Shown here piece by piece: positions 17,665 through 27,443 of a stretch of 64,000 nucleotides of DNA. The stretch is from positions 74,495 through 138,494 of the forward strand of contig USMB01000001.1 of assembly GCA_900555615.1 (NCBI GenBank). The letters run 5' to 3'. This DNA is from an uncultured Clostridium sp. (GTDB taxonomy: Bacteria; Bacillota; Clostridia; TANB77; CAG-508). Position 1 is the stretch's first letter. Each line of letters opens with the position of its first letter. The translations under genes were made by a program, and so were the position numbers. The notes beneath the pieces were generated by a model that made no database searches, was not told the origin of the DNA, and was given only the letters and a program-made list of their open reading frames with translations.

Positions 17665-18906
17665 ATGAGAGATTTATTTGTTGTAGCAAAATTTACAATA
17701 AAAGATATGATACAAAGAAAATCTTTTATAATTTCTAATATAATTATTTTGTGCCTTATAGTAATTGGATTTAATATTCCTAACATTTTAAAAATGATCA
17801 AGGGTGATGAGAGTGAGTCAAGCGGAGAAAATTTCTTAATTGTAGACTCAGAGAACGTATTTGAAGGCACATTAGGTTCTTTAAATGAAATGGATTTAGG
17901 TTATAAATTTAATATTTCTAATGATAAATTAACATTTGAAGATATTAAAAAGAAAATTTCAAATGACGAGGCAAGTGATGCAATTGTAATTAGCAAAGTT
18001 GATGAAAAAATCAATATAGAATATATTGTTAAAAATTTATCTATGATAGACAAGGTTCCAGAAGATATAGTTAATGCTTTGACAAGCATATATTCAAATT
18101 TGCAAATTTCAAAATTGGGATTGACACAAGAGCAATTAGAGAGTATTAATCCAAACTTCAATTTTGAAATGAAACAGACTGAAGAACAAGAAGTACATGG
18201 AAATCAATTTGCAATGATGATGATTTCAATAGTACTATTTTATGCAATCTATTTTTGTGCATATCAAGTTTCATCAGCAATAACAACAGAAAAAACGTCA
18301 AAAATAATAGAAACACTTGTAACATCTACAACTCCAAAGACAATTGTATTAGGAAAAACAATCGGAATAGGAATAGTGGGATTGTTACAAATTATAGTTA
18401 TAATTGCAACGGCAATGATATCAAAAACATTGTTCTTAGAAGAAGGAATGTTAGATGGTTTAATAGACTTTTCTACATTTACACCATTTTTAGCAATAAT
18501 TACGATATTATATTTTATTTTTGGATATGCAGTATATGCTTTATTATATGCATTGGTGGGATCAACAGTAAGCAAGCCGGAAGATGTACAATCAGCAAAT
18601 AGTCCTATTGCAATAATTTCTGTAATTGGATTCTATTTAGCTTACTTTACAATGATGAATCCAACAAGTGAATTAAATAAAATTGCAGCTATAGTACCTA
18701 TATCATCACCATTTTGTATGCCGCTAAGAGTGATGATGGGAATTGCAAGTCAAAATGAAATTGCAATTTCTTTAATAATTTTGGTAATTACTATACTAAT
18801 AATTGCAAAAATTTCTATCAAAATTTACTCACAAGCTATACTAAATTATGGTAGTAAAATAAGCCTGAAAGACGCTCTAAAGCTGTATAAGAACAAAAAT
18901 GTGTGA
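17665..18906 (+). CDS. ABC-2 type transporter permease (NatB-like)
   Basis: Permease partner of the preceding ATPase, 413 residues. One N-terminal membrane helix (about 18-38) is followed by a soluble extracytoplasmic domain of about 140 residues and then a block of five or six helices, the ABC2_membrane_3 layout of NatB. The conserved EKTSKIIETLVTSTTPKTIVLGK segment sits between the second and third helices. GTG 17656 would overlap the previous stop; AGGTAGGTG at 17650-17658 suits ATG 17665 better. Substrate unknown: sodium, an antimicrobial peptide or a lipid are all possible. Confidence 0.9.
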   Translation: MRDLFVVAKFTIKDMIQRKSFIISNIIILCLIVIGFNIPNILKMIKGDESESSGENFLIVDSENVFEGTLGSLNEMDLGYKFNISNDKLTFEDIKKKISNDEASDAIVISKVDEKINIEYIVKNLSMIDKVPEDIVNALTSIYSNLQISKLGLTQEQLESINPNFNFEMKQTEEQEVHGNQFAMMMISIVLFYAIYFCAYQVSSAITTEKTSKIIETLVTSTTPKTIVLGKTIGIGIVGLLQIIVIIATAMISKTLFLEEGMLDGLIDFSTFTPFLAIITILYFIFGYAVYALLYALVGSTVSKPEDVQSANSPIAIISVIGFYLAYFTMMNPTSELNKIAAIVPISSPFCMPLRVMMGIASQNEIAISLIILVITILIIAKISIKIYSQAILNYGSKISLKDALKLYKNKNV

Positions 18907-18931
18907 TAAAATATATAAAGGGGAATAAAAT

Positions 18932-19996
18932 ATGGACGAATATACTTGCCCAAAATGTGGTGCTATACTTAATAATCAAAAAGGATTTGATCCAGAATAT
19001 GGAGCGTGGAGATGTTTAAGATGTGGTCAAATGATTATGGATGAAGATACATATAATGGTGATTTATATGAAGGAGTTGCTTGGTATTGCGATGAGTGCG
19101 GAGCTCTTTTAAATAAGCAAGATGGATTTTCAGATGCATATTATTCGTGGAATTGTACAGAGTGTGGGCACGAAAATTTTATAAATGAAGATGAAATTGA
19201 TGATGATGACGATACTGATGATGTAGACAATGAGATAGTTGCTTTAGCTGCTGATGCGGTATCATCGATGATAACATCTGCATTAGGGATTGGGGCAGAA
19301 ACATATAAAAAAGTGCATAGCGAAAAAAAGAAACAAGCTGATATGCTTGAAAAAATAAATGAAGAAGAAGCGAGAATTGAGAGTGAAAAAAGCCGAGCAT
19401 GGAGAAGAAAGCACAAAAAAGGTATATTAATTACTGTTATTACAATTATTTTAATTTTAATTGCAATAGGAATATATATTTTTTATATTACGTTAATTCC
19501 AATTAGATATGATTCTGAAGATTTGATTGGAACTAATTATGAAAGTGTTGAAACCAAATTAAGAGCATCAGGATTTGAAAATGTTAATTCGAAAGAAATT
19601 CCAGATTTGAAAATTACACAAAAGGAGAAAGAAAATATTGTTACAGATGTTATTATTAGGAACAAGATGAAATTTTCTGCAGAAACAAAATTTTTGCCAT
19701 CTGAAAAGATTACAGTGGTATATCATACATTAGAAAAGATTTATGCACCTTTGACTTCTAAAGAGGCAAAAGGAATGAAATATGCAGATGTGGTTAAACA
19801 ATTTGAAGAAAAAGGATTTCAAAATGTAAAAGTCGAGCCAATTTATGATATTATCACAGGATGGATAAAAAAAGATGGAGAGGTTGGAACAGTGGCAATA
19901 AATGGAAACAAAGACTTCACAGTGAATACTTCTTATAATGTAGATGCTGAGGTTGTGATTTCTTATCATACTTTGAAAAAGAATAAGGAGAATTAA
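18932..19996 (+). CDS. Double zinc-ribbon membrane protein with PASTA-like repeats
   Basis: 354 residues with an uncommon combination. Two N-terminal four-Cys zinc ribbons (Cys6, 9, 28, 31 and Cys53, 56, 75, 78) are followed by an Asp-rich linker (about 85-100), a charged helical region (125-162), one membrane helix (about 164-188) and an extracytoplasmic part with two related PASTA-like repeats (YESVETKLRASGFENV and YADVVKQFEEKGFQNV). The ribbons would be cytosolic, and the repeats outside would suit cell-wall or ligand binding. It ends 1 bp before the next gene, so the two products probably act together. No family name is certain. Confidence 0.75.
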   Translation: MDEYTCPKCGAILNNQKGFDPEYGAWRCLRCGQMIMDEDTYNGDLYEGVAWYCDECGALLNKQDGFSDAYYSWNCTECGHENFINEDEIDDDDDTDDVDNEIVALAADAVSSMITSALGIGAETYKKVHSEKKKQADMLEKINEEEARIESEKSRAWRRKHKKGILITVITIILILIAIGIYIFYITLIPIRYDSEDLIGTNYESVETKLRASGFENVNSKEIPDLKITQKEKENIVTDVIIRNKMKFSAETKFLPSEKITVVYHTLEKIYAPLTSKEAKGMKYADVVKQFEEKGFQNVKVEPIYDIITGWIKKDGEVGTVAINGNKDFTVNTSYNVDAEVVISYHTLKKNKEN

Positions 19997-19997
19997 A

Positions 19998-21845
19998 ATG
20001 GATTTGGTAGTTGAAGAAACATTAAAAGAATTTAAAAAAGTAAATAATGCAGAATTAACACCTAAAAGTATAAAGAAAATTCATGAAAGATTTCCAGTTC
20101 CAAGAGAACAAAAAATTTTATGGGCTGAAAATGTAAAAAATAATAAAATTTATGGAATGGTAATAACTGATAAAGGGATATTTTTTAAATCAAATCCACA
20201 TGACCAAAAGAAAACAAATGCAAAAACGAAATCAAAGGAAACAACTATATATCATTATTTAAAATGGGAATATTTTAATCCTGAAGATTTTAAAGTGAAA
20301 AAAGTTGATACTGATAAATATGAAGTCATATTTAATGAAAAAGTACTTTTTGAAATAAAAGAACAGGAAAATTTTTTCAAATGTTATACTGATACATATT
20401 CTAAAATTGTAAAAGAATCAGTAACATCAGCAGAAAATATATTTGCAGATTTAGAAGCTATTGTTCCAGAAAACTATGCAAAAGTTAATACTAATCAAGG
20501 GCATGGAGAAATGGCGGAAGAAGCACTTAATCTATTAGATAATTTACAAGGAAATGATGCGAAAGTTGTAGGAAGAACAAACGAGAAAAATGGCGCAGAT
20601 CGTTTAGTAAATGGTGTTGAAATTCAGACTAAATATTATAGTTCTGGTAGAGGATGTATCAATGCTTGTTTTGATAAAGCAACAGAGCAATTTAGATATT
20701 TTAATAAAGATGGAAAGCCAATGCTGATAGAAGTTCCAAAAGATAAATATGCAGAAGCAGTAAATGAATTTAGAAAAAAGATTCTCGAAGGTAAAGTTGC
20801 AGGAGTTTCAAATCCTAATGATGCATCTAAATATATAAAAAGAGGGAAAATAACATATAATCAAGCACGAAATCTTTGCAAACCAGGAACAATAGAGTCA
20901 TTAACATATGATACTGTTACAGGTGCAGTAAATTGTTCATATGCATTAGGAATTACATTTTTAGCAACTTTTGCATTATCATATTTAAAAGATGGAAACA
21001 CAAAAGAAGCTTTTGGTGCTGCATTGGAGGCAGGAATTCAAGTATTTGGATTATCATTTTTTGCACACATATTTGCACAACAAGTGGCTAGAACGACTTT
21101 AACACATAGTCTTATTCCACTTAGCACATATATTGTAAAATCTATGGGATATAGTACTGCACAAACTATTGTTAATGCAATTCGTGGTATGTCTGGAAAG
21201 TCAGCTGTTTCTGGTGCAGCTGCGACAAAGCAACTAGCTAAAATTATGAGAAGTAATGTAGTAACATCACTTATAACAATTGCTGTTTTCTCAGTGCCAG
21301 ATACATACAATATTTTGCGAAAGAGACTATCGGGAGCGCAATATACAAAAAATATGTTATCATTAATAGGCGTACTTGCCACATCAAGTGGTGGAACTCT
21401 AGCCACATCTGTAGCAACAGCAAAGGTAGCAGCTGCAATGGGTACTACGATTTCGCCAGGTGTAGGAACAGCAATAGGAATTGCAGGAGGACTTGTTGGC
21501 GGATTAGCTGGCGGAAGTGCTATAAAATTTGTAGCAGATAATATTAGAGAAGATGATTCAGTAATAATATCACGATTATTTAATGCAGTTATAGCGAATT
21601 TTGTGTATGAATATATGTTGTCAGAAAGTGAAATGGATGTACTAGTTGAGAAATTGAACACTATAAAACAGAAAGAATTTAAGAACTTATTTGCAAATGT
21701 TATTGCATCTAATAAGCAAGAAAAACTAATAGAAGATTTTGTAAGACACTATTTTGAAGAGATTATTCGTACTAGACCAAAATTGCCAGAACCAAAACCA
21801 GAGGATTTTATAGAATTTTTTAAACAATTTGAAGAAAAAGAATAA
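19998..21845 (+). CDS. Putative PH-like / PD-(D/E)XK-like / membrane fusion protein
   Basis: 615 residues, no confident family. Residues ~35-140 alternate short beta strands and end in a helix ([25 protein letters not shown] at the start), resembling bacterial PH-like domains. Residues ~165-305 hold a conserved-looking block: [48 protein letters not shown]. Asp201, Gln210 and Lys212 follow the D-x(n)-(E/Q)-x-K spacing of PD-(D/E)XK nucleases, with Glu171 or Glu175 upstream. Residues ~312-530 are hydrophobic with a glycine-zipper stretch ([16 protein letters not shown]) that suggests membrane insertion. A charged C-terminus follows. Role unknown; a nuclease-type effector is inference. Confidence 0.6.
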   Translation: MDLVVEETLKEFKKVNNAELTPKSIKKIHERFPVPREQKILWAENVKNNKIYGMVITDKGIFFKSNPHDQKKTNAKTKSKETTIYHYLKWEYFNPEDFKVKKVDTDKYEVIFNEKVLFEIKEQENFFKCYTDTYSKIVKESVTSAENIFADLEAIVPENYAKVNTNQGHGEMAEEALNLLDNLQGNDAKVVGRTNEKNGADRLVNGVEIQTKYYSSGRGCINACFDKATEQFRYFNKDGKPMLIEVPKDKYAEAVNEFRKKILEGKVAGVSNPNDASKYIKRGKITYNQARNLCKPGTIESLTYDTVTGAVNCSYALGITFLATFALSYLKDGNTKEAFGAALEAGIQVFGLSFFAHIFAQQVARTTLTHSLIPLSTYIVKSMGYSTAQTIVNAIRGMSGKSAVSGAAATKQLAKIMRSNVVTSLITIAVFSVPDTYNILRKRLSGAQYTKNMLSLIGVLATSSGGTLATSVATAKVAAAMGTTISPGVGTAIGIAGGLVGGLAGGSAIKFVADNIREDDSVIISRLFNAVIANFVYEYMLSESEMDVLVEKLNTIKQKEFKNLFANVIASNKQEKLIEDFVRHYFEEIIRTRPKLPEPKPEDFIEFFKQFEEKE

Positions 21846-21882
21846 AATATTTACCAAAAGTCTACACAAATGTGAAAAAATA

Positions 21883-21891
21883 TGTTACAAT
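21883..21891 (+). promoter_or_regulatory. Extended -10 promoter of yebC
   Basis: TG-T-TACAAT at 21883-21891 is an extended -10; no good -35 hexamer is seen at 17 bp. It lies 36 bp before ATG 21928. Confidence 0.5.
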
Positions 21892-21927
21892 ATAAAATAT
21901 GATTTTATAAAAAGAGGAGGAATTAAC

Positions 21928-22653
21928 ATGTCAGGACATAGCAAATGGCACAATATCCAAGCAAAAAAAGGAAAAGCTGATGCAGCAAGAGGAAAAATAT
22001 TCACAAAATTAGGAAGAGAATTATTAATTGCAGTAAAAGAAGGTGGACCAGACCCATCAGGAAACTCAAAACTAAAAGATGTAATAGCAAAATGCAAAGC
22101 AGCAAACATGCCAAATGACACAATCAACAATGCAATCAAAAAAGCATCAGGAGAAGGAAACACTGCAAATTATGAAGAAGTAGTATATGAAGGATATGGA
22201 CCATCAGGAGTAGCTGTAATAGTTAATGCAAATACAGATAACAGAAACAGAACAGCATCAGATGTTAGACATGTATTTGATAAAGCAGGTGGAAACTTAG
22301 GAACGACAGGATGTGTATCATATATGTTCAATAAAAAAGGTGTAATTGTAATTGAAAAAGCATCAACAGATATGGATGAAGAAGAAATAATGATGTTAGC
22401 ATTAGATGCAGGTGCAGAAGATTTCAATTCATCAGATGAAGTATATGAAATAACAACAGCACCATCAGATTTTTCAACAGTAAGAGAAAAATTAGAAGAA
22501 GCTGGATTAACATTCTTAGAAGCAGATGTTCAAATGGTTCCAACAACAACAGTTGCGTTAGATGAAGCTGGAGTTGAAAAAATGGAAAGATTAATTGAAA
22601 GACTAGAAGAATTAGATGACGTTATGGATATATATCATAACTGGGAAGAATAA
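21928..22653 (+). CDS. yebC: YebC/PmpR family protein (TACO1-like)
   Basis: 241 residues, full family length. The N-terminus [32 protein letters not shown] and the later [29 protein letters not shown] motif are diagnostic. YebC proteins have been described as DNA-binding regulators and, more recently, as ribosome-associated factors that relieve stalling at proline-rich sequences; the mitochondrial homologue is TACO1. The frame opens 33 codons upstream, but GAGGAGG before ATG 21928 and the conserved N-terminus fix the start. It is followed by a terminator and is probably monocistronic. Confidence 0.96.
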   Translation: MSGHSKWHNIQAKKGKADAARGKIFTKLGRELLIAVKEGGPDPSGNSKLKDVIAKCKAANMPNDTINNAIKKASGEGNTANYEEVVYEGYGPSGVAVIVNANTDNRNRTASDVRHVFDKAGGNLGTTGCVSYMFNKKGVIVIEKASTDMDEEEIMMLALDAGAEDFNSSDEVYEITTAPSDFSTVREKLEEAGLTFLEADVQMVPTTTVALDEAGVEKMERLIERLEELDDVMDIYHNWEE

Positions 22654-22660
22654 AAAATAA

Positions 22661-22699
22661 AAAATTGTCAAATTTTCTAAAAATATTGACAGTTTTTTT
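22661..22699 (+). terminator. Terminator of yebC
   Basis: AAAATTGTCAA and TTGACAGTTTT pair around an AT loop and run into eight T. The TTGACA of the right arm (22686-22691) with TAAACT 17 bp on could also serve as promoter of the next gene. Confidence 0.8.
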
Positions 22700-22750
22700 T
22701 TATTATAGTAAACTAGAAATAGATATTTTATAGAAGAGGGGTAGAAAAAG

Positions 22751-24091
22751 ATGAAAAAGAAAGTTTTATTAGCTATAGTATTGGTTGTAGTACTATTAGG
22801 AGCAGGATTAGGATATGCATATTTTGCAACAGATGCATTAAAATCCGATAAACAATTATTTTTCTCATATTTACTATCAGATGATTTTACAAAAGATTTA
22901 AAAGACACTAATTTAGAAAAATATGTAGAAAAACAAACAAATACAACATTTGAAAACAAAGGAAAAATAACATTTGAGGCACCAGAACAAGGTAGTGCAC
23001 TTGATGGATTAACCATATTAAACAGCACAACGATAGATGTAGAAGGAAAAACAAATACAGCAAAGAAATTAGCAGAACAAAAATTCACAGTAGAATTATC
23101 ACAAGGAATTAATATTCCAATTCAATATAAACGTGATGGAGAAACTTATGGAATACAAACCAAACTTTTAAGTGATAAATTTATTGCAATAAAAAATGAA
23201 GATTTAAAAACATTGGCAGACAGATTTGGAATGGACACAAGCAATATTCCAGATAATATTACATTAAGTGGATTAAATTTCTCTGATAAAGAAATAAGTA
23301 AAATAAAAGACAAATATTCTAAAGTATTATATGATAACATGACAAAAGATATGTTTTCTAAGACAAAAACAAAAGATCAAACTAAAGTAACAATGGATGT
23401 ATCTGCAGAACAATTTATAAATTTAATTGAAAAATTAGCAAATGCATTGAAAGAGGATAAAGACTTATTAAATAAATTATCTGCTGGAACAACAGTAGAA
23501 GATTTGAAAACACAAATAGACAATTTTGTAGATGCAATAAAAGAAACTGATACAACAGATGCTGATAGAGTTCAAATTGTATTAACTATAAAATCAGGCG
23601 AGTTAACAGAATGCGAAATAAAAACTGTAACTGATAATGTGGCTGAAATTGTTGCAGCAATAGAAAAATCAGATACTAAACTTGTATTTTATGCATATGA
23701 AGATAATGAACTTGTTGGACAAGTAAGTATAGAAAAATTTGCTAATAAAGATGAGTTAAGCTATATTGTTGAAATTAAAGCTAATTCAGATGGCGAAGAA
23801 GTTGCAAATATTCAAATTGAGATGGCTTATAAAAACTTAGCAAAATTAGATGATGTAGAGGAAACAATAACAACTGATATAGTTTATTCAGATTCTTCAT
23901 CAACTTCTTCATCAACAGCTGATGAAAAAACAAGTATTAGTGTAACATATAATAATGTAGTTACATTTGATTCTAGTTTGAACATAGATGCATTTAATTC
24001 AAATAATGCAATAATAATAAATGATGCAACAGATAAAGAGCTACAAGATTTGTTCTTAAATGTATATAGAAATTTTAGTGGAATTCAATAA
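22751..24091 (+). CDS. Secreted or membrane-anchored protein of unknown function, 446 aa
   Basis: An N-terminal hydrophobic helix (about residues 4-24, VLLAIVLVVVLLGAGLGYAYF) acts as signal or membrane anchor; no lipobox Cys is present. The rest is acidic, rich in Lys, Asp, Thr and Asn and lacks Cys. It holds alternating beta-rich stretches and a Ser/Thr-rich low-complexity linker (SDSSSTSSSTADE) about 60 residues before the end. It resembles the large, poorly characterised extracytoplasmic proteins of clostridia with repeated beta-sandwich parts, but I cannot name the family. A GGGG ribosome binding site precedes ATG 22751 and terminators lie on both sides, so it stands alone. Confidence 0.8.
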   Translation: MKKKVLLAIVLVVVLLGAGLGYAYFATDALKSDKQLFFSYLLSDDFTKDLKDTNLEKYVEKQTNTTFENKGKITFEAPEQGSALDGLTILNSTTIDVEGKTNTAKKLAEQKFTVELSQGINIPIQYKRDGETYGIQTKLLSDKFIAIKNEDLKTLADRFGMDTSNIPDNITLSGLNFSDKEISKIKDKYSKVLYDNMTKDMFSKTKTKDQTKVTMDVSAEQFINLIEKLANALKEDKDLLNKLSAGTTVEDLKTQIDNFVDAIKETDTTDADRVQIVLTIKSGELTECEIKTVTDNVAEIVAAIEKSDTKLVFYAYEDNELVGQVSIEKFANKDELSYIVEIKANSDGEEVANIQIEMAYKNLAKLDDVEETITTDIVYSDSSSTSSSTADEKTSISVTYNNVVTFDSSLNIDAFNSNNAIIINDATDKELQDLFLNVYRNFSGIQ

Positions 24092-24123
24092 AATTGAATA
24101 AAAAATAGTTCTAAAAAGAATGG

Positions 24124-24158
24124 AAAGAGCATATATATATAATATATGTTCTTTTTTT
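24124..24158 (+). terminator. Terminator after the 22751-24091 gene
   Basis: AAAGAGCATATAT and ATATATGTTCTTT form a 13-bp stem (one G-U) followed by T7. Confidence 0.85.
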
Positions 24159-24160
24159 GG

Positions 24161-24229
24161 TGCAAAATGCTAAAAAAATACCCGGTATCAAATTAGCATG
24201 TGAAAAAAAGGACCGACCCCAAATTAGCA
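24161..24229. repeat. Two tandem half copies of the palindromic element (copy C)
   Basis: Two right arms follow each other. One reads A7, TACCCGGTAT, CAAATTAGCA; the other reads A7, GGACCGACCCC, AAATTAGCA. The shared AAATTAGCA end and A-run show they belong to one family, with two different core types (CCCGGTAT and GGACCGACCCC). The spoIIIAA ribosome binding site begins right behind. Confidence 0.7.
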
Positions 24230-24239
24230 AGGAGGAAAC

Positions 24240-25163
24240 ATGGATGAAGTAAAAAATGTTCTAGAATATTTGCCGTTGGTGATAAGGCAAATAATTATGC
24301 AAGAAAATCAAAGCCAGAGTATTGAGAAAATTGAAAATATAGAAAATATTGAAGAAATACGACTTAGAGCAGAAAAGCCACTTGCTTTGAAATATGAAAA
24401 TAAGACGAAGTTACTCGAGTATATTGTAAAACAGCAAGATATTTTACAGGCGTTTGAGAAGGTGTGTGAAAATTCGGTTTACTCATATAGGAGGCAAATT
24501 TGTGATGGATATATAACTATTAGAGGGGGAAATAGGGTTGGAATTGTAGGAAGTGCGGTTTTGGAGAATGGACAAGTTATTAATATGAATTATATTTCTA
24601 GCTTGAATTTTAGGATTGCAAGGCAAAAGATTGGATGTAGTAATAGAATTATTAATGAGATCCTTGATTTGGGTAATAATTCTGTACATAATACACTTAT
24701 AATTTCTCCTCCTGGATGTGGCAAAACAACATTGCTAAGAGATATTATTCGAAATGTAAGTAATGGGATTAAAATACTAAGCTTCGCAGGAAAAACAGTT
24801 GGTGTAGCTGACGAAAGAGGCGAAATTGCAGCAATGTATAAAGGAGTTCCTCAGAATGATGTAGGAGTAAGAACAGATGTGATTGATAATATGCCTAAAC
24901 CGTATGCTATGAGAATTTTGGTACGTTCTATGGCTCCTGATGTTATTGCATGTGATGAGATTGGGAGCAAAGAGGATGTCGAGGCTATTGATTATGCAGT
25001 TTGTTCAGGTGTTAAGGGTGTTTTTACAGCACATGGAAAAGATTTGGAAGAAATAGAAAAAAATCCAGAACTTTCGAAATTGATAAATAAACATATTTTT
25101 GAAAGAATTGTAATATTAAATACAGAAAAGAGAGGTGATGCAAAATGTCTTTATCCGTTATAA
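24240..25163 (+). CDS. spoIIIAA: Stage III sporulation protein AA (AAA+ type ATPase)
   Basis: First gene of a complete eight-gene spoIIIA operon. The product (307 residues) resembles secretion ATPases and energises the SpoIIIA-SpoIIQ feeding channel between mother cell and forespore. It shows the RRQICDGYITIRGGNRVGIVG segment, Walker A in SPPGCGKTTLLRD, GVADERGEIAA and the Walker B-like DVIACDEIGSKEDVEAI, then FTAHGKDLEEI. GGAGG precedes ATG 24240. The 3' end overlaps spoIIIAB by 19 bp. In known spore formers the operon is under sigma-E; I could not identify a sigma-E promoter in the repeat-filled upstream region. Confidence 0.95.
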   Translation: MDEVKNVLEYLPLVIRQIIMQENQSQSIEKIENIENIEEIRLRAEKPLALKYENKTKLLEYIVKQQDILQAFEKVCENSVYSYRRQICDGYITIRGGNRVGIVGSAVLENGQVINMNYISSLNFRIARQKIGCSNRIINEILDLGNNSVHNTLIISPPGCGKTTLLRDIIRNVSNGIKILSFAGKTVGVADERGEIAAMYKGVPQNDVGVRTDVIDNMPKPYAMRILVRSMAPDVIACDEIGSKEDVEAIDYAVCSGVKGVFTAHGKDLEEIEKNPELSKLINKHIFERIVILNTEKRGDAKCLYPL

Positions 25164-25669
25164 AAACTTTAAAATACATATTGTTATTAATTATTTTTGG
25201 ACTGTCGACTTCGATTGGAATGGCAATTGCCAAGGCATATGGCAATAGAGTTGATGAATTGAAAGAGTTCAAAAATATATTAAATATAATGAAAACGAAA
25301 ATCAAATTTACATATGAACCATTAGGAGAAATCTTTAAGCAGATTGCTAAAGATAATGATACTGAAATAGAAAAAATCTTTGGACAAATGGCAAATCAAA
25401 TAACATATTATCAGGCAAAAGATGTTTGGGAAAATTGCATACAAGATGCAGATATAAGCATAAAACAAGAAGATAAAAATATACTTAAGAGACTGGGTAA
25501 GCTATTAGGACAAACAGATGTAAATGGCCAAGTTAGCGAAATTGAGGTTACAGAAGAGTTTTTGAGTATTCAAATAGAAAAAGCAGAAGAAGAGAAAAAG
25601 AAAAATCAAAAGATGTGTAAAACTCTTGGAGTTGTAAGTGGCCTGGTATTTTGTATTATACTATTTTAA
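25145..25669 (+). CDS. spoIIIAB: Stage III sporulation protein AB
   Basis: 174 residues with one hydrophobic helix at each end (about 9-30 and 153-174) flanking a soluble helical domain, the GspF-like layout of SpoIIIAB in the mother-cell membrane channel complex. It shows YGNRVDELKEFKNIL early and a Lys/Glu-rich coiled segment (IQIEKAEEEKKKNQK) before the final helix, both typical. AGAGGTGATG precedes ATG 25145, and the start lies inside the end of spoIIIAA, suggesting coupled translation. Confidence 0.93.
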   Translation: MSLSVIKTLKYILLLIIFGLSTSIGMAIAKAYGNRVDELKEFKNILNIMKTKIKFTYEPLGEIFKQIAKDNDTEIEKIFGQMANQITYYQAKDVWENCIQDADISIKQEDKNILKRLGKLLGQTDVNGQVSEIEVTEEFLSIQIEKAEEEKKKNQKMCKTLGVVSGLVFCIILF

Positions 25670-25685
25670 ATAAAGGGGATTAAAA

Positions 25686-25880
25686 ATGGATATTAATTTA
25701 TTATTTAAAATTGCAGCTATTGGAATTTTAGTTGCAGTATTGCATCAAGTGCTAGTTAGAGCTGGAAGAGAAGATCAAGCAATGATGACAACTTTGGCAG
25801 GATTAGTGATTGTTTTGACAATGGTAATTCAGCAAATAAATACTTTATTTCAGACTGTACGTACATTATTTAACTTATAA
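25686..25880 (+). CDS. spoIIIAC: Stage III sporulation protein AC
   Basis: Small membrane protein of 64 residues with two hydrophobic helices separated by a short polar turn containing AGREDQAM, a conserved SpoIIIAC feature. It is part of the SpoIIIA transenvelope complex in the mother-cell membrane. AGGGGAT precedes ATG 25686. Its size and its place between AB and AD match the operon in other Bacillota. Confidence 0.93.
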   Translation: MDINLLFKIAAIGILVAVLHQVLVRAGREDQAMMTTLAGLVIVLTMVIQQINTLFQTVRTLFNL

Positions 25881-25897
25881 TAAAAGGAATGAGTTTT

Positions 25898-26287
25898 ATG
25901 GAAGAAGTAATTAAGATTGTTGGAATAGGCTTTATGGCTCTAATAATAGCTGTCATTTTAAAACAGTATCGACCTGAATATGCAATATATGTGTCAATAA
26001 TAGCAGGAGTTCTAATTTTATTTTTGGCAATGGATAAAATTACTGGAATTATAAATCTTTTGAAATCCATTTCTGACAAGACTTATATTAATAAACAGTT
26101 TCTTGGCATATTGTTAAAAATCACAGGAATTGCAATCATAGCAGAGTTTGCAGTAAGTATATGTTCAGATGCAGGAGAAAAAGCAATTGCAAGTAAAATA
26201 GAAATTGGAAGCAAAGTTATTATAATTGCAATGTCTATGCCAATTATTTCAAGTTTATTAGAATTGATAATTCAAATATTGCCATAA
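25898..26287 (+). CDS. spoIIIAD: Stage III sporulation protein AD
   Basis: Integral membrane protein of 129 residues with four hydrophobic stretches; the start EEVIKIVGIGFMALIIAVILKQYRPEYA and the SICSDAGEKAIASKIEIGSKVIIIAMSMPI segment are typical of SpoIIIAD. The frame also allows ATG 25889, but AAGGA at 25883-25887 is too close to that codon and well spaced for ATG 25898. It lies 18 bp after spoIIIAC. Confidence 0.93.
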   Translation: MEEVIKIVGIGFMALIIAVILKQYRPEYAIYVSIIAGVLILFLAMDKITGIINLLKSISDKTYINKQFLGILLKITGIAIIAEFAVSICSDAGEKAIASKIEIGSKVIIIAMSMPIISSLLELIIQILP

Positions 26288-26300
26288 TGAAAGGATTGAT

Positions 26301-27443
26301 ATGAAAAGAATAATTTTAATATTTATCCTTGTACTAATGATACCCAATTATGCATTTGCAGAAAGCCAAGAGGAAATAATGTCATCAACACAAGAAAAAT
26401 TTAATATTAGCGGATTTTTAAAAGAAGCACAAAAATATACAAATGAATCATTCGAAGAAATTGATTTGTCAAGTATGTTAGGACAGGCTATACAAGGAAA
26501 AATAGATAATAATAAATTATATAAAATAATAATTAAATTATTAGGAAAAGAAGTTAGTTCAAGTTTAAAAATTTTAATAAGTATTTTAGTAATTATAGTC
26601 ATACATGGAATTCTAAAAGCAATAACTGATGGGCTAGAAAATAATAGCGTGTCTCAAATTATTTATTTTGTTCAATATATATTAATTGTAACACTTATAA
26701 TGTCGAATTTTTCAGAAATAATAAAATTAGTAAAAGATACTGCAAATGATTTAGTGGGATTTATTAATGTATTAATCCCATTACTTTTAACGTTGTTGGT
26801 TTACACAGGAAATATTACTACAAGTACAGTAATAGAGCCTATAGTGCTGGCTATTAGTAATTTTGTTGGTAATATTATTGCAGATGTATTAATACCAATA
26901 GTTTTAATTATTGTTACATTCTCAATAGTTTCTAAGGTTTCGGAAAGAGTACAAGTTGAAAAGTTATCTAAATTTTTAAAATCTGGAGTAGTATGGTTTC
27001 TTGGAATTGTTTTGACTGTTTTTGTTGGAGTAGTATCTTTAGAAGGAACTTTAAGTAGCAGTGTGGATGGTGTAACAGCAAAAACAGCTAAAGCGGCAAT
27101 TTCTACTGTAATTCCAGTTGTAGGAAAGATCCTTGGAGATGTGGTAGATAGTGTACTGGGATGTGGTGTAATTTTAAAAAATGCAGTAGGATTTGTGGGT
27201 GTGATTGTAATTTTAAGTATTTGTATTATGCCAATAATAAAAATAGGTACATTGAGCATAATATATAGCTTAGCATCAGCAGTGGTTCAGCCTATTGCTG
27301 ATGAGAAAATTGTAAAATTATTAGACGAAATGAGTGGTGTGTTTAAATTATTACTTGGAATTCTATGTGCACTTTCAGTAATATTAATTATTGGAATCAC
27401 AATGGTCGTAAAAATTTCGAATAGTGGGATGATGTATAGATGA
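26301..27443 (+). CDS. spoIIIAE: Stage III sporulation protein AE
   Basis: The largest membrane subunit of the SpoIIIA channel, 380 residues. It has an N-terminal signal-like helix (RIILIFILVLMIPNYAFA), a short extracytoplasmic part and then six to eight hydrophobic helices. The conserved segments VVSLEGTLSSSVDGVTAKTAKAA and VDSVLGCGVILKNAVGFVG are SpoIIIAE landmarks. The 3' end overlaps the start of spoIIIAF by 4 bp (ATGA), so translation is coupled. Confidence 0.95.
   Translation: MKRIILIFILVLMIPNYAFAESQEEIMSSTQEKFNISGFLKEAQKYTNESFEEIDLSSMLGQAIQGKIDNNKLYKIIIKLLGKEVSSSLKILISILVIIVIHGILKAITDGLENNSVSQIIYFVQYILIVTLIMSNFSEIIKLVKDTANDLVGFINVLIPLLLTLLVYTGNITTSTVIEPIVLAISNFVGNIIADVLIPIVLIIVTFSIVSKVSERVQVEKLSKFLKSGVVWFLGIVLTVFVGVVSLEGTLSSSVDGVTAKTAKAAISTVIPVVGKILGDVVDSVLGCGVILKNAVGFVGVIVILSICIMPIIKIGTLSIIYSLASAVVQPIADEKIVKLLDEMSGVFKLLLGILCALSVILIIGITMVVKISNSGMMYR

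Noticed and set aside
21038..21661. Long minus-strand frame of 207 codons
   Set aside because: Antisense shadow of the 19998-21845 gene; no ribosome binding site and low-complexity Ala/Val/Thr composition.
24160..24239. Sigma-E promoter for spoIIIA
   Set aside because: The gap is filled by palindromic half elements; I could not find a convincing sigma-E -35/-10 pair.
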